DNA of 64,000 bases from Panonychus citri (lineage: Eukaryota > Arthropoda > Arachnida > Trombidiformes > Tetranychidae), in NCBI RefSeq assembly GCF_014898815.1, contig NW_026515444.1:18468-82467 (forward strand), written 5' to 3'. The notes under the pieces were generated by a model. That model saw nothing but the letters and a program-made list of their open reading frames with translations. It made no database searches and was not told the origin of the DNA. Of this stretch, positions 30,534-43,890 are shown in pieces (within the stretch, counting starts at the first letter, position 1; each line of letters begins with the position of its first letter). A program made the translations under genes and the position numbers.

Positions 30534-33500
30534 TCATCCTGACCGAGTTTCCGTTGCTACAGTTGATTCTGTTACAATGGAACCGGTTGAATCCTTGAGG
30601 ATATTGTTGGTAACTCGGGTGGTTGTTGTTTCGGTGAAAGTTGTTTTAGTCAAAACTTCAGTATATAAACCGGCCATCGATGGTGGTGGTGGCAATTCAG
30701 CTTCCAGAGTTTCATGAGGTTTAAGAACTTGGTGTTTCTCTATCCTTACAACTACAGGGGGTTTCGAGAAGCTAGAATGTGTCGTTGTTTCGTTTAGTTG
30801 CTGATTGGCACCTAATAAATTTCCATGAAAAAGGAGATGAAAATCAAGAATTACTTGAGGCCGATTGAACAAATAGAGAGAGAAAGAGAGATCTCATCTT
30901 CCCTACCAGGTAAAATACTTTTTTCACATAATATTGACATTTGTTAATTACCTGTTTGATTTAATGCACTAATAGAGGCACTTGACTTCAAGGTTTGAGA
31001 GGCACTGTTGTTAAATGGCGTAGATGAAGTGGTGAAGGTGGAATTGGAGGGTAACGTTGAATAGGACGAGGATGTTGTCAGTGTTGTTGTCGGTGGTGTC
31101 ACGGTGGTGGATGGATTGAAAACAGTCAGATCACCTTTTAGGCCGGTTAATCTGGTGAATACTGAATATGTTGGCTTTGAAGAGTTTGATCCCCCGACTC
31201 CACCCGAATCATGGCTTATATTACTTAATGATCCTAAAGAAGGTCTTTTGTAAGATCCAGTGAATGTTGGTCTATTAGCCATGTAGGATGCCGATGAAAG
31301 GCCAGTGTAAGGCCGAGAGAAGGAGGAGGAAAATGATGCTTTTGAGGAATCATCATCACCTTCAATCACGTCTCTTTCCACACAAAGTCGAACAAATCGT
31401 TCGGGTTTAGTTAACATATCTACTACTTGTTCTTTCTTCATTCCAGAAATATCTTGTCCTTCAATCTTGATGATTCTATCACCAACTCTCAGTTTACCCT
31501 TTCTGAGCGGCTCCACCCGAGCTATTCTTGAAATTATTATAGACTTTTCATCTTTACCATAAGCGACGCAAAAACCTAATCCAGTGGGTTCACGAATTAT
31601 TATTGTATAATCGACAACTGTTTTCACTTTAGATTGAGGCTTAGGAGAAATTTCTCCTTCACTTTCAGGTGAGAATGATGAAGGTTGTTGATTTAAGGGC
31701 TGTGAAGATGTTGAAGTGAAAGATTCGTTTAAATGCTGATAAGGTTTTCTACTAAGATTCATTGATGAAGTTCTTTCATGTGTAGGTGATACTGTTAGAC
31801 AGGAATCGCCATTTGAAAGGTGGACATCATGATTTATATGATGATTTGATGCACTTATATCCATCGATCTGTTTATTGAATTTTGATCATTTATGGGCAC
31901 TTCTCTGGCAGCAAGAACAGAGAATTCGAAACCAGCCGTTTTTAAGGCTTCTACAGCCTTAAAATGGTCAACATTTTCCATGGAAATATCATTGACAGCT
32001 AATATTTTATCACCAACTCTTAGCCCAGATAATTCAGCTGGACCTCCTGAAGTAATCTTGGACACGAATATACCTCATCATTACCCTTGAAAGGTGTTGA
32101 ACCCTGACCTCCAGCAATACTAAGCCCAAGTCCTCCGACAGCTCGTGAAACATAAAACTTCATCTGTTTAATTTCAACAGGGCCCATTGGTAGAGGAGTT
32201 GTCATGGTGGCGTTGGAAAAGGATGAATTGTGAGATGAAATATCATCTCCATGAACATTGTTTGATGAATTTTCCTTTTTCAAAACTTCTTTGATGATAG
32301 ATGCAAACTTATTTAAATCTTCTTTTGAATTAGGCATATTTATCCTCTTGTTTTTCAAATGGTGAGGCGTGTCACGGCGATGAAGTTTATGTTTCTCCCT
32401 CCTTTCTTCGTCATCTACTTCATCTTCATCTTTCCCATCATGAAGTGTTTCCTCTGGTTCCTCTTCATCATCTTCTTGCTCATCATCTAATGGCCTATGT
32501 ATTTTACTAGGTTGATCCGGAAATAGAACATGCTTTTCATCCTGACTCATTCTTGTATCAGCCATCCTAATAATAACTGAAGAGGCCTCAGATGATTCTG
32601 AGTTACTTGGACTTTTTGATCCTTCTCGACTATGGACGGATGATGTTTCTTGAGATTCTTCTTCTTCTCTTCTTCATCAGGCTCGTATTTTTGATCTTTC
32701 TCTTTAAATAATTTCGAATGTCTTGCTTTAAGTTCTTTCGGATGTGGTGTATCATGTCGGATAAAGTTTGCTTCGAATCGGCTTCTTTGATCACCTGTAT
32801 TAAGACCATCTTCCTCGACGAAAACTGAATCAGGGAATCTAACTGCAGATTCTCGAGGACGACCAAAAGTGGGACTTGGTGATTCAACTTGATTCGGTGA
32901 TGCCAAATCTACAGATGGAAAAGAAAAATGAGAAAATAGATTAGTCATAATAAAATTAAACAATAATGGAAATTGTGACAATGGGAAATCAAAAATTCAT
33001 GACTATTGTAAAAACAGAGTAATGAGACTGCATTTATTATGCTGTCAACTAATAACATTATGTTATTGACAAAAAAAAGACATCATCATAAATAAAATGA
33101 TAGACATAAAAAAAGGTGAATCTGTTAAACCTTTAAGTATCATATCAATATCATATTAATAATAAATTATTAATAGGTATCATCACTTAACCGATAATTA
33201 AGTTAATCTATGACCCGAATTAGGAAATAGAAGGAGGAAGAGAATGAGGAAGAAAACCATTTGTTACCAGTAATTCCACTAGTGTAATAATCAGTAGTCT
33301 GGGCTTGAGGCAATAAGTAACATGTCAACACTTTGAGTCCACTTTGTTCATCAAAATCATTCTGAAATTTGAGCAACGGTTGTGATTGATTTTCCGCCAA
33401 CCACAACGCTTTCAAATTAAGAGCCGTTATTGAGAATGGAAGGTTTTGTAAATTGTTACCAGAAACGTCGAGCACTTTAAGTTCCAAGTTGACCAATTTC

Positions 33501-34557
33501 AACTGGAAGGTGGGTAATATGATTTTGTCTTAATGATAAAACACTTAATTTCGTTAAATTACCAAGTTGGGCCGGTAAATCAGATAGCTCATTACGATCC
33601 AAGTTTAATATTGATAAATGAATTAAATTACCGATAGTTGGAGGTAATTCGGGTAATGAATTCTCGGTTAAAACTAATTCTTGGAGAGATGAGCAACCAC
33701 CAATGGTTGGATTTAATGAGAAAAGGTTGTTTTGGTTTATTTTGAGAATCACAAGTTTATTAAGTTGTCCTATTCCATCAGGTAGTTGTTCAAGACGATT
33801 ATCAGAGAGATGTAAATCAGTTAAATTCCATAGGCCAGAAATTTCCTCAGGTAGATAACTGAGACAATTCTCGCAAACATCAAGACAGGTTAACTTTTTC
33901 AAATTACCAATCTCTTTAGGTAGGGTTCTCAATCCATTTTCATCAAGCCAAAGCTCTTGTAACATTATAAGATCGCCAATAATTTTAGGTAATTCTTCTA
34001 ATTGATTGCTGCCCAGGTCTAAACGTTGAAGTTTAGTTAAATTGGAAAAACTTGGTGGTAATGTTTTAATGAGATTTTCTCTGAGCTCAAGTGACTCCAG
34101 GTTAATAAGCGATCCAATATCGGAGGGTAAATGTTGTAAATTAACATCATTAAGGGATAAACTTTTCAAATTGGTCAAATGGGTGATGGCATTGGGCACA
34201 TTTCGAAGAGGATTGAAACTTAGATCAAGCTCCTTTAAGCGACGCAAGAATTTGATAACTGGGTATCTCTATTATTTCATTCTTTGATGCATCCAATTCA
34301 ACTAGATTAGAAAGCTTAGCTATGTCCATAGGTAAACATCCTATCTCATTATCTGAAATACTCAGCTTCTGAAGTCTATGAAGCCGGAATAAGGAATCAG
34401 GTAAATCTTTAATATGGTTAGAGTCCAATAATAAGTCTTCCAATGATGAGGCATATCGGGCAATATCATCAGGCACTCTAGACAAGCTACAATGCCTCTT
34501 GTCAACACAGTCAATTTGACGGTTACAGGTTTTCAATAAGAATCCCCAACGAAACAT
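30534..34557 (-). CDS. scrib: Scribble, LAP-family polarity protein, with two PDZ domains
   Basis: Scaffold of basolateral cell polarity (Scribble/Dlg/Lgl module). Starts MFRWGFLLKTCNRQIDCVD, the conserved LAP N-terminus, followed by about 16 leucine-rich repeats (to NLKALWLAENQSQPLLKF) and the LAP-specific VLTCYLLPQ. Introns: 33267-32909 and 30951-30812. The middle is acidic and disordered and contains the conserved RHDTPH and RRDTPHH motifs. PDZ1 has GGLGLSIAGGQGSTPFKGNDE and GLRVGDKILAVNDI; PDZ2 has GLGFCVAYGKDEK and LRVGDRIIKIEG. The tail is Ser/Thr-rich, ending TETRSG. Frame shifts occur at about 34250, 33490, 32580 and 32075, each inside conserved sequence and probably errors. Other animal Scribbles have four PDZ domains. 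About 1,080 residues. Confidence 0.92.
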
Positions 34558-34566
34558 GGAACACAA

Positions 34567-36633
34567 TATGTAATATGTAATAAAGAATCAAGGACTTGAA
34601 TATTAGTTATTCACTAAATTTATACACAGAGAGATGAAGGGAAAGGGAGAAAGATAAACACACAGAAAAAGATACACATAAATAAACAACACTCACACAC
34701 ACACACACAAAACAGAAAAAAAGATAGAGATAGAGGAAAAGAGAGAAAGAAAAAAAGTGTGTGTGTAAGAGAAAAAGAAAGAGAGAAAAAAGCACAGAGA
34801 GAAACAAGATATTCAAGAAGAAGAGGTTTTTTTAGATTCTTTTGAAGGTAAAAAGATGATGTTGAAGCCAGACAAGTGATAACCAATCAAGTTAAATTGT
34901 ATTCACAGTAATTAAAGAAAAATAACTTTATCCAGATAACCATAGTAATAGTAACAAGCATAAAATGGTTTAATTAGATTGACAATTAAAGTTAAATAGA
35001 AAAAAATATTTAACAAAACAGTGGAAACACAATTAATGATTTTGAAAAGAAACAAAAATTATTACAGAAAAAAAGGTAAGATGAGAAAAGAGAATAGAAA
35101 ATAAAAAGATTCTATTCGAATGATCGATTGTTCGAATCGATTTTTGAATCGATTTTAACCGAAAATTGAAAGAAAATGAAATTATTTCAATCAAATTAAA
35201 TCAAATTTTTCTATTACAAAAAAAAATTAACTATCAATCAGTTTTCACTTGTCAAAGTTAAACATTTAATTAAATGATTAGATGACAATTTTTCCAAAGA
35301 AAAAGTCAACTACGATATTTGTATTGTTGATTGTGAATTGTTTTGATGTTTTGGAAAATAAATTTTCTTAATTATCAATTAATTGAACAATTTGAATCAT
35401 CGATATTATTAAATGAATGTAATCAAAAATTGATTGAAGAATCACTAATCAACCCAACCTTGAGAGTTTGTTTCTTAATTGTGGGCTGAGTTTAATGATA
35501 ATAATAAATTGTAGGTGTGTTAAGTTAATTGTAATCTAACAATGTAGTTATTATAATTGTTCACAATTAACAGTTAACAAGAAAACAATGAAGTAAATTA
35601 TTAATGAAGGAAACAATGAGAAAGAAATTAAATTGTTTAGCTAATAACAAACTTTTAGAAATGAAAATGATCAAAATTAATGATAAACAATTGATTAATT
35701 TTCTAGGTAATCAACTCTATGGGTTAATCTTGCTAATTACAAATAATCAACAAAGATAATCATGATTAATTGTCTAATCAAGTGTAATTGAATATCAGTC
35801 AATAATCAACAGCTGAAAGATGATGAGCAAAAATGAATTAATTTGATTGTGAATCAAATGAATCAATGAATAGTCAATGATTAATATGTTTCCATTAATT
35901 AAATGTAATCATTAACATAGAGTATGAATCATCCATTGATTGGGAACTTTTAATTATCATAATGATTAGAAATTAAGTAGCAATGTTAATCAGTCCAAGT
36001 GACAATTTACTCTCAGTTAACTAAATTGTTACTCAATTTCGAGTGGGGAGAAAAGGAATCGATAACAATTTAAATTGTAAATTAAAATGATTAAAACATT
36101 TATTTTGTTACTAAATCCAGATCAATAATGTTAATCATTAAGATGATAATCTACAATCAATAATATTATCACAACAATCAATATTTATCACCATTGATTG
36201 TTACTATTATTATGATTACTGAATTGATAATAACATTGAAAGTTGATTGACCGTAACATTGATAATGATTTTAATTGTTATCAATGAAATTCAATGATTA
36301 GAATCAAGTTTTACATTTGCTAAATCAATTGATTGTCCTTGATTCTTTAAATTATAAAATTAAAACGCCTTAATCACTAATCAGTGGAGCAGAAAACTAA
36401 CTCAAAAAAGTAACAATTTAATAAATTGATCAATGATTAGTTTTCCATTGTGATTTATTATGATTGAAAAGTGAGACAATTTAGATTTTGTCGATTACAA
36501 TTATTAAACTATTCAGCTAATTGTTAATCATTGATGATTGAGTTTATTTGTTTGATTGGCTCATTGTAAATATACATTGTTGGTCTTAATTTTTTTGCCT
36601 CAATTTTGTACAATTTAAGTTGATTGTTACAAT
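34567..36633. other. Intergenic, purine-rich then AT-rich
   Basis: The segment 34620-34820 is a purine-rich strand with an (AC)n run at about 34689-34709, probably in the 5' flank or 5'UTR of Scribble. Long open frames there are by-products of low complexity. The rest holds nothing I can identify. Confidence 0.45.
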
Positions 36634-37101
36634 TTAACTCCACATGGAGACAAGTCTTGGACTCATATCGTAAATGCCTGCATCATTTAATTGATAATTA
36701 AATGATTGGTGACTCTTGTAATTGTCGAAAGGTTTTAAAGTGATCTTTTGATTGTAAGTGTCGTTAATTGTACATTTCCAATCAAGCGATTCCAATGGTT
36801 CCTTGAATACATCGAGGACGAACATTGATCCAGATTCAATTAAATCACCCGATAAACTTTCATTCTTGGAGATACACTTAATTGTTACATCTTCACCCGA
36901 TCGTTTGTTGATAAATTTAGCGATCTCTCCGAATCGAAAGGCACAACCAAGGAAAACTTTTCGAGCATAATTAGTCCCATTTTTAACGATCGACGAGACG
37001 GACTTTTTATCGCAATTCGGATAATCCTGATCGGACCATGATAACAATATAATTCCAGTCACACACCAAATGATTAGATAAACAGGTAACTGTTGATACA
37101 T
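36634..37101 (-). CDS. Small secreted protein with four cysteines, unrecognised
   Basis: 155 codons from an ATG at 37101. Residues 1-20 are a signal peptide (LPVYLIIWCVTGIILLSW). The mature part has four cysteines (YPNCDKK, FLGCAFRF, TIKCISKN, DWKCTIND), which could pair into two disulphides, and three N-glycosylation sites (NGT, NES, NDT). No further membrane segment. No family recognised. The single-exon form is assumed; an upstream 5'UTR intron is possible. It stands alone between Scribble and a tiny membrane protein. Confidence 0.55.
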   Translation of the reverse strand: MYQQLPVYLIIWCVTGIILLSWSDQDYPNCDKKSVSSIVKNGTNYARKVFLGCAFRFGEIAKFINKRSGEDVTIKCISKNESLSGDLIESGSMFVLDVFKEPLESLDWKCTINDTYNQKITLKPFDNYKSHQSFNYQLNDAGIYDMSPRLVSMWS

Positions 37102-37884
37102 GTTAATTGAAACAGTCTATGGATGATTAAGAGGAAGTGATGAGAACAGAAATTTAATTGAATAGCTGCTGTTTCAATTAGCAATCAAACTAATTGTTCC
37201 CATTCCAATAGATTGTTGTAAATTGGTTTATCAATAAACAAGATTGTTTAGTTTTCATCTCTCTCTCTCGTTGTTAATGGTACAGTTAATTACCTGAAGG
37301 ACAAACAGTAACAATAATCAATTGATCATCTTCATCCTCATCACTTTCATAATAATCAATCATTCAGATGTTATTATCAATCAAGAATCCAGAACATAAT
37401 CTTAATCAGAATTGCTTTTTTCTCATTGTTTTCATGTTTATCTTAAGGTAATAATAAACATCGAGAACAAAGTAAATTAATTTGATCATGATGATTAACT
37501 GTTGATTCAACAACAGGTATGTGATTATTCAGTTTCTGAAATTGAACAACAAAGATAATCAATGAAAAAGGAACATCATTAATCTTAATCGATTAACTAT
37601 TCTATCAACTTTAATAGACTAGGAAAGAGATTAACCAGAAAAGAACCAGAAAAAAAACAATAGAATCTCATCTTACCTTAATTACCATAGAAACTGGTTA
37701 ATTTCTGGTTAGTGTAAACACCCCTGAGGGAAAATGATAATTGATTCGCAGCGATGAACAGAGACAATAGGAACAACCGGTTAATTGTGAAAAAAATGGT
37801 TGGTCAACTTTCATTAATCGGTCGCCATCTTGTTCGGCTTTTTCTCATCCCTTGCCTCTCATTTTCTGTGGGTCATTGTACTGG

Positions 37885-38073
37885 TCATTTTTTGTTAATT
37901 TCACCTTGAGGCTTTTTGTCAACTTTTCTTTGTGACAAATAAACAGAAACACTCATCATCATGATGGAGATTAAAATGGTTACAAAGTAATTATAATGTT
38001 CCAGTCCGATGATTAGCCAGTGTCCATTGTTACAAGAACCAACCGCCGATTCTGTTAGCAAAATGTCCGCCAT
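37885..38073 (-). CDS. Very small single-pass membrane protein, unrecognised
   Basis: 62 codons, start MADILLTESAVGSCNNGHW, one hydrophobic helix at about residues 29-47 (YFVTILISIMMMSVSVYL) and a basic tail QRKVDKKPQGEINKK, which suggests the C-terminus faces the cytosol. No signal peptide before the helix. Supporting the start, ATGGCGGAC gives a strong Kozak-like context, and the codon lies within an inverted repeat (38068-38086). Short length keeps confidence moderate. Confidence 0.4.
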   Translation of the reverse strand: MADILLTESAVGSCNNGHWLIIGLEHYNYFVTILISIMMMSVSVYLSQRKVDKKPQGEINKK

Positions 38074-38086
38074 CGTAGCGATGGCG
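38068..38086. promoter_or_regulatory. Inverted repeat CGCCATCG / CGATGGCG across a start codon
   Basis: 8-base arms separated by TAG, spanning the start of the small membrane protein. On the minus strand the second arm contains ATGGCGGAC, resembling YY1-type sites found at animal transcription starts. Confidence 0.35.
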
Positions 38087-38715
38087 TAACCAAGTGATTA
38101 GAAGACAATTAACCAACAAAATAATAAGATGATGATGATTAAAATGCAATTGGAAAACTAAACAATCAAATGTCAACAATTGACCAGCAACAGATAAAAC
38201 TCAAAGATCGTTCCCTAGGTAACCTAATCTTCAATAGAAACATTAATCATATTGTCTTGTTTTTTATTCTTTTAATTTGCTCACTAATTAATCTTGTTCA
38301 ACAGTTAATTGTCAATCATTTAATCTGGGACTCAGTGATTTCCTTCAACTAATTTACTCGAAATGACAATTTAACGACCAACCCATCAACAATCAATTCT
38401 CTTTGGACTTAAATGTCTTTTTATATGTTTGTTGCTTTTTCTCATCTAATAAGATGAGACAAAGAAAAAGATAAAAGTTCAATCGAAAGATTTATCGTGA
38501 AGTTCATTGTGATTCTTGATTGTTTTGTTCCTTCATGATGAATCAATTTACTCTTGATAACATTTGGAATCAACTCTCAGTTCTCCATTGGAACAATCAA
38601 CTTTAAATATTCTTCTTTCTTCTCTTTCTTTTTTTCTACAATTTTCTATTCTTTTTTGACATTGATAAAAAACAAACAACGAATTCATTTCTCCTCGAAT
38701 ATCTGGTTAATCAAC

Positions 38716-38740
38716 AAGAGAGAGAGAGAGAGAGAGAGAA
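38716..38740. repeat. (AG)n microsatellite
   Basis: About 12 AG units just upstream of the CEP164-like start codon. Confidence 0.9.
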
Positions 38741-38774
38741 AATCATCAACCTTGGAACAGGAATATGAGTTATC

Positions 38775-41700
38775 ATGAATGGAAATTCATCTGGTAGGTT
38801 AATTAAACTACTTCTTTTCCAGTGATTAATTAACTTATTCTGTAGTTAATTAATGTTTCATCAATTATCTCCTCTCTCTCTTTCTGTCTGTCTTTTATAA
38901 ACTTCGTTAATCTGTTGTCAACAATTCACTAATTGTCACGGTTTAATTTTTAATTACGTTCCACGATCATTTTGATATCTTTCCATTGATACAACTACAT
39001 AATAGTTGATTAAATATCACGAAAACAATTTCGTTGATTAGAGACACAGATTTACAGTTATTATTATTCTCGATTATTAATTGATGATAATAAGGTGATT
39101 TAGCTTTTGATTAGATTGATTTATAATCCATAATAAACTCACCATCTCCTTATTTACAATTACCAGGCTTTAGTTTTACATGAAAGCGATTCCAAATGAC
39201 TGAATTGATGAAACATAAAGATTAACTATTCTAATCTAATCAAATTGTTTGAACAACAAGGGATCTGAGAGATAATCACAAGAGTTATTAGTTAATTAGT
39301 ACAAATTGATAGGACTAATCACTAGTAAAAGTGATTATAATCATTGAACAATTAACAATATGCCTGAAAGAAATGACAACAATTTAACATCAAGTCAATC
39401 ACCATTTTCAAAGACAAAAAGATTAACAGAAATTAATGAATGAATATTTATTATCAATGGGCAATGTGATTCCATGAAACAATTGGATTAAATTGTCAAC
39501 GAGATTAAAACATCTATTATTAGATTTACATGATGAGGAATCGGAATCTAATCAAATGACCATAATGATGATAAATAACAAGAAAATTGTCTCTGTGTAT
39601 TATTTTACTCTATTATTGTTTTCATTAACTAAATTGTTTCCATAGTTTCAATGAAATGGCTTCATTGGCTTGAGAAGCAGAAAGTTGAATCCACTTTTAA
39701 TATTATTAATCCGAAGAAAATTTGGTCAGCCATGTTAATCCCAATTTAATTTTCTCTTTATTGTTGTTTAATCTTTTATCCTTATTCCTAATTTACATTA
39801 CTATTAATTCATCTTTTGAACAGTTAGTCTGGGTGAAGGTAATCCTGATTCTGAGAGTTACGATAAATCAGGTCAAACTATTCTAGAGGAGATTTCCATT
39901 TCATCCAATGATATTAATCATCAAGGTAAGAATTAGAAAAGATTATCACTTTTTGTTCAATTATCGAAACTTTTTGTTGATTCATTTAGTATTCTTAATC
40001 CATTAGATGTAATCGATTATGCTAAAACCATTGGGATTAATCCTTCAACTGAATCGTATCTCCTTTGGATCGCTCGGAAGGGATTATTAGCTCCTCTACC
40101 TGATTCCTGGATTCCTGTGTAAGTATTACCTGTGATTCTTGTCTTACCTGGAGATTAAGAGCCGATGGATTATCTTGAAGAGCAATTTTCTAAAGAATAT
40201 TTAAAATCGGCTAAATTTGAACAAAAACCATTCGGGTTCAATGGATTTCTTATTCATGATTTCGATCCTTTTTCCACCACCAAAATAACGATTAATTTTG
40301 ATGGAAATGATTTGAATTTAGTTAACAGTTAATCAGTTGTTCCAGTTCTGAATATTATCTGATTAGAATGAAAAAAGTGACAATAGAAAATCATTGAAGC
40401 AATTTACTAATCCGGTATTTTGACCTGAGTATTTGCGTTTTAATGACGTTTCCTTGAAATTCAATACACGATCTGTCATTTAATTACCATCATCAACAAT
40501 TAACTTATAATCATTTGTGGTTTTCTGGTTTGGGTTGTGGTTGTTATTAATTATTAAGAATTGAATGAGTTTTCTTGCTGTTCACTAATTACAATACCGA
40601 GTTTTGTGATGAATGGTTAATACAATTTATTTTAATGGAAATGATATTCACATGATCTAATACTTGAGCTCACCAGGTTAACAGAATTAGCTGAACAAAC
40701 AATCAACAACAACAATTAACCAATGTGCTCATGATGAAAACATCTCAAGGTTTTCATGATTGACCTGAACCATGAATAATTTATTCATGATAATTTATCA
40801 ATTGTTTGGTTATGGTTCAAATTGTTTGAGTGAGAAACAATTTATTTCAATTGTTGTAAAAGTGTTCATACATTCAACTGATTTGATTAACATAAACTGT
40901 CAACTATCAATCAGCTGATTAAATGAGACATGATCTTGATGATGAAGACAATGATTTATAAAACATCCTCATGGAAATATCAAAGTTTAAAACTGTAAAT
41001 AGTTAATCTCATTTTCTGAGTTGTCATTTTGTTTTCTTGAAACTTGATTACTTCTCATCCTGTTAAATGTTATCATGACCTTGAAAGTTTAACCTTTCTT
41101 CAACTTTCTCTTTCTTTTCTCTTACTTTCTCACCGATTAACCTGAGAAGACAAGATCAACTGGGTCGTATCTATTTCCACAATAAGGTAACTGGATTTTC
41201 CACTTGGACCCACCCAATTGACAAGTACCTCCAATCGTTTGTGAAAAAGAAACGATCCCAACAGCGAAAGTCACTCATGGCTTCGAATGACCGACTCAAT
41301 CCATTGGTCAATCTGCGATTCTTGGATGTTGGTGATGAGGATGACGAAGATGCTGAAGGAAATGTTAAGGATGGTGAGGGTGTTGGTGGTTTACGATTGA
41401 CAGGTAATCGTAGTAAACAAATTGGGAAATCAGGAAAAGAGGATAAACTGAATTTAGGTCAATCCTTAATTTCTGGTGAAAAGACGAAACAGCGAAACGA
41501 CGAGTTGATGTTGAAAAGTAAAAATACCTCTTCAAATGATGTTATTGTCGATCAGCGATTAACTTTAAGTTCTTTGGATGAATCAATTGAGGATGATATC
41601 GATTCGATACAATTGGAATTGGATGATGATGCATTCAAGGAAATAGAAGATGATGGAAGCCTTGAAGAGGAAATTGTTACCTTAGATGTAACCGAAGGTG

Positions 41701-43890
41701 GACCATGCGACGAAGAATTATCATGAAATCTATCAAATTGATCTATTGACAATCGATCTTGATTATCGTGATAATCAGCGAGAAAGAAAAGGTCAGATTG
41801 AAGAGGAACAAACGAAAAGGGTGAAAATCGAGAGGCCTAAAAGTGGGCGACCCGGTGCAAGGAATATAAAACCATCTCTGGAGGTTAATGGTAAGAAATT
41901 TATTCTAATTGTTTATAAGTTTAACTCTGTTTTTCCAAATGATTTATTTTGATTATCATGTTGTGTTTCTCTCTCTTTGATACATTCAAGATGATTTAGA
42001 TAATTATATCGACGGAGATGTTGATGGTGATGATGATTTCTCACTACAAAGCCTGGAAAATGATCCATTCGCTGGGGAAGGTGTTGGCATGTTCCAGGTA
42101 ACCAGACAAGAATTGGTTAATCTTCCTTCATTTCCTATCAGTCAATTGGAGACATTGAAAGAGGAACCAGATGAAGATGCTAAAAATGAGGATGAAGATG
42201 AAGAAGTAAAAGTTGTGGATGATGGAGATGAAATTGAATTTGAAGAGGATGATGATGATGTTGAGTCAACGAACGCTGATAAACAAATTGGAAATGATGG
42301 AGTTGGTAGACAGAAACACGAATTGATTGATTTGATTGGACAGCAAGCTAATTTTAGAAAATTGTCTGATCAATTGAGAAAAGAAATAACTAATTTGCGA
42401 GATGAATTGTTTACAGTTATCAATCGTAAATCAGATGATTTAGCCAAAAAGACGGTTGAAAGATTGGATGGAGTGGAAAGGAGATTATCTCAGTCTGAGA
42501 AAACTATTAACTCGATACAATCAGACCAAAAGAAACAGCAAATGGAAAACAATTTAATCACCACTAATCGTCATGGATCCGATTGTACAACTGAGATTAA
42601 CAAGATTAGACAAGAAGTTAATTCGGTGAACAGTAAAGTGGATCAAGTTATGGAAGATTGTAAACAATTGGTGAACAAAGAAAGTGACCTGGTGAAGAAA
42701 AACTTGAGCGATATTAAAGATGAGTTCGAAATGACCATGGAACAGTTCAGGGATTTCAAAAAGGACAATGATCTAACAATTAAAGCTCTGAGGAAACAAT
42801 TGACTGAAGTTTCCACAAGTCAAGATAATTTGGAAAGTTTGACTTGAAGACCCAAAGTGACCTGCACCGATTATCTCGAGATGTGAACAGTTTCCGTCAG
42901 GACGATGATGAAGATCAAGATGCCTTAAGAAGTGAGTTGAAACACTTGATGATGAAAGAAAAGTTGGAACAAGAAAAATTATCACAATCGATTGATGAGA
43001 TTCGAGATTTGGTTCGTAAAGAGATCAATTCGATGGAAAAATCAATTAGGAAACAAGATGAACAATTTACCAAAAGTCAAGCAACAATCAACGACGATAT
43101 GAATCAAACCAAATCAGTTTTACACTATTTAACTAAAGAATTGGATTCAATCAAACAATCAATCGATGAGAAGAAAATTATTGAAGGTAAAGAAAGTGAA
43201 TTAACTGCATCCAATGCTGCCATAGAAGAGAAACTTAATCAATTAGAGAGCAATTTAACAACAATTAACGGTAAACTTGAAGCAATTCGAGTTTCGAGAG
43301 AAAGAGAGAGAAAGATGAGAATGAGATCAAGTAATCACAATTACAATCGATCGAGAAAATTAATCTCGAGTTGCTCATCTTACGAAAATAGTTCATCATC
43401 TTCAGAAGATGAAAGAAATCGTGATAAATCAACTTCTAAGACTCGAAACAAACACCAACCTCATCATCCTCATCACAATGGATCATCTTCCCAACATCAT
43501 CAATCTAAGATCGGCTTTGATTCTGGGCTGAATCGACATCGTGATTACATCAAATACTCGCCTCTTCATTTCTCGCCGATATTAATATCTAGCCAGCCGA
43601 TGGAAAAACCTCATCGCATGAAAAGTTCGTCTTCGTCTTTATTGGCCATGATTCGTCGAACTAGTAGATTATTACAAGACGAAGCTTCCGATCTCGATGG
43701 TCTTGGTAATTATCGATTTGTCTCCGATATTTCCAATGGCCTCATGTCCCGAAACGACTTGGATGCCGATGAAAGTGCCATTAGGAAACTCAAGCAAATT
43801 CGATGTGATATCGATGAGAAATTAAAAAGGCTCAATGTTTTGGTCAATTCAACTAATGGCGAAGATAAAGAAAGGACAGCGAAAAATTAA
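38775..43890 (+). CDS. CEP164: CEP164-like centriolar distal-appendage protein (source of dispersed fragments)
   Basis: In vertebrates CEP164 sits on distal appendages and is needed to start cilia. Exons: 38775-38793, 39824-39925, 40007-40118, 41147 to about 41891, and 41991-43890. Exon 3 encodes DYAKTIGINPSTESYLLWIA then RKGLLAPLPDSW, matching the CEP164 N-terminal helical segment. Exon 4 gives the WW domain (GRIYFHNKVTGFSTWTHP). An acidic disordered part follows, then a long coiled coil (about LIDLIGQQANFRKL to KLEAIRVSRERER), a Ser/His-rich part and a conserved C-terminal helix ending KERTAKN. Two frame shifts: about 41700-41725 and at 42847, where one C present in copy 1 (5850 area) is missing here. 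About 1,000 residues against 1,460 in human. Confidence 0.88.

Noticed and set aside
34607..34886. Leu/Phe/Ser-rich minus-strand frames
   Set aside because: Products of a purine-rich simple-sequence stretch upstream of Scribble; both overlapping frames look alike.
35134..35150. tRNA-like GTTCGAATC sequence
   Set aside because: No acceptor, D or anticodon stems could be built around it; the same bases occur inside AT-rich repeats.
38170..38352. 60-codon plus-strand frame with a hydrophobic segment, divergent from the small membrane protein
   Set aside because: Considered as a gene, but composition equals the AT-rich background and no family or splice pattern supports it.
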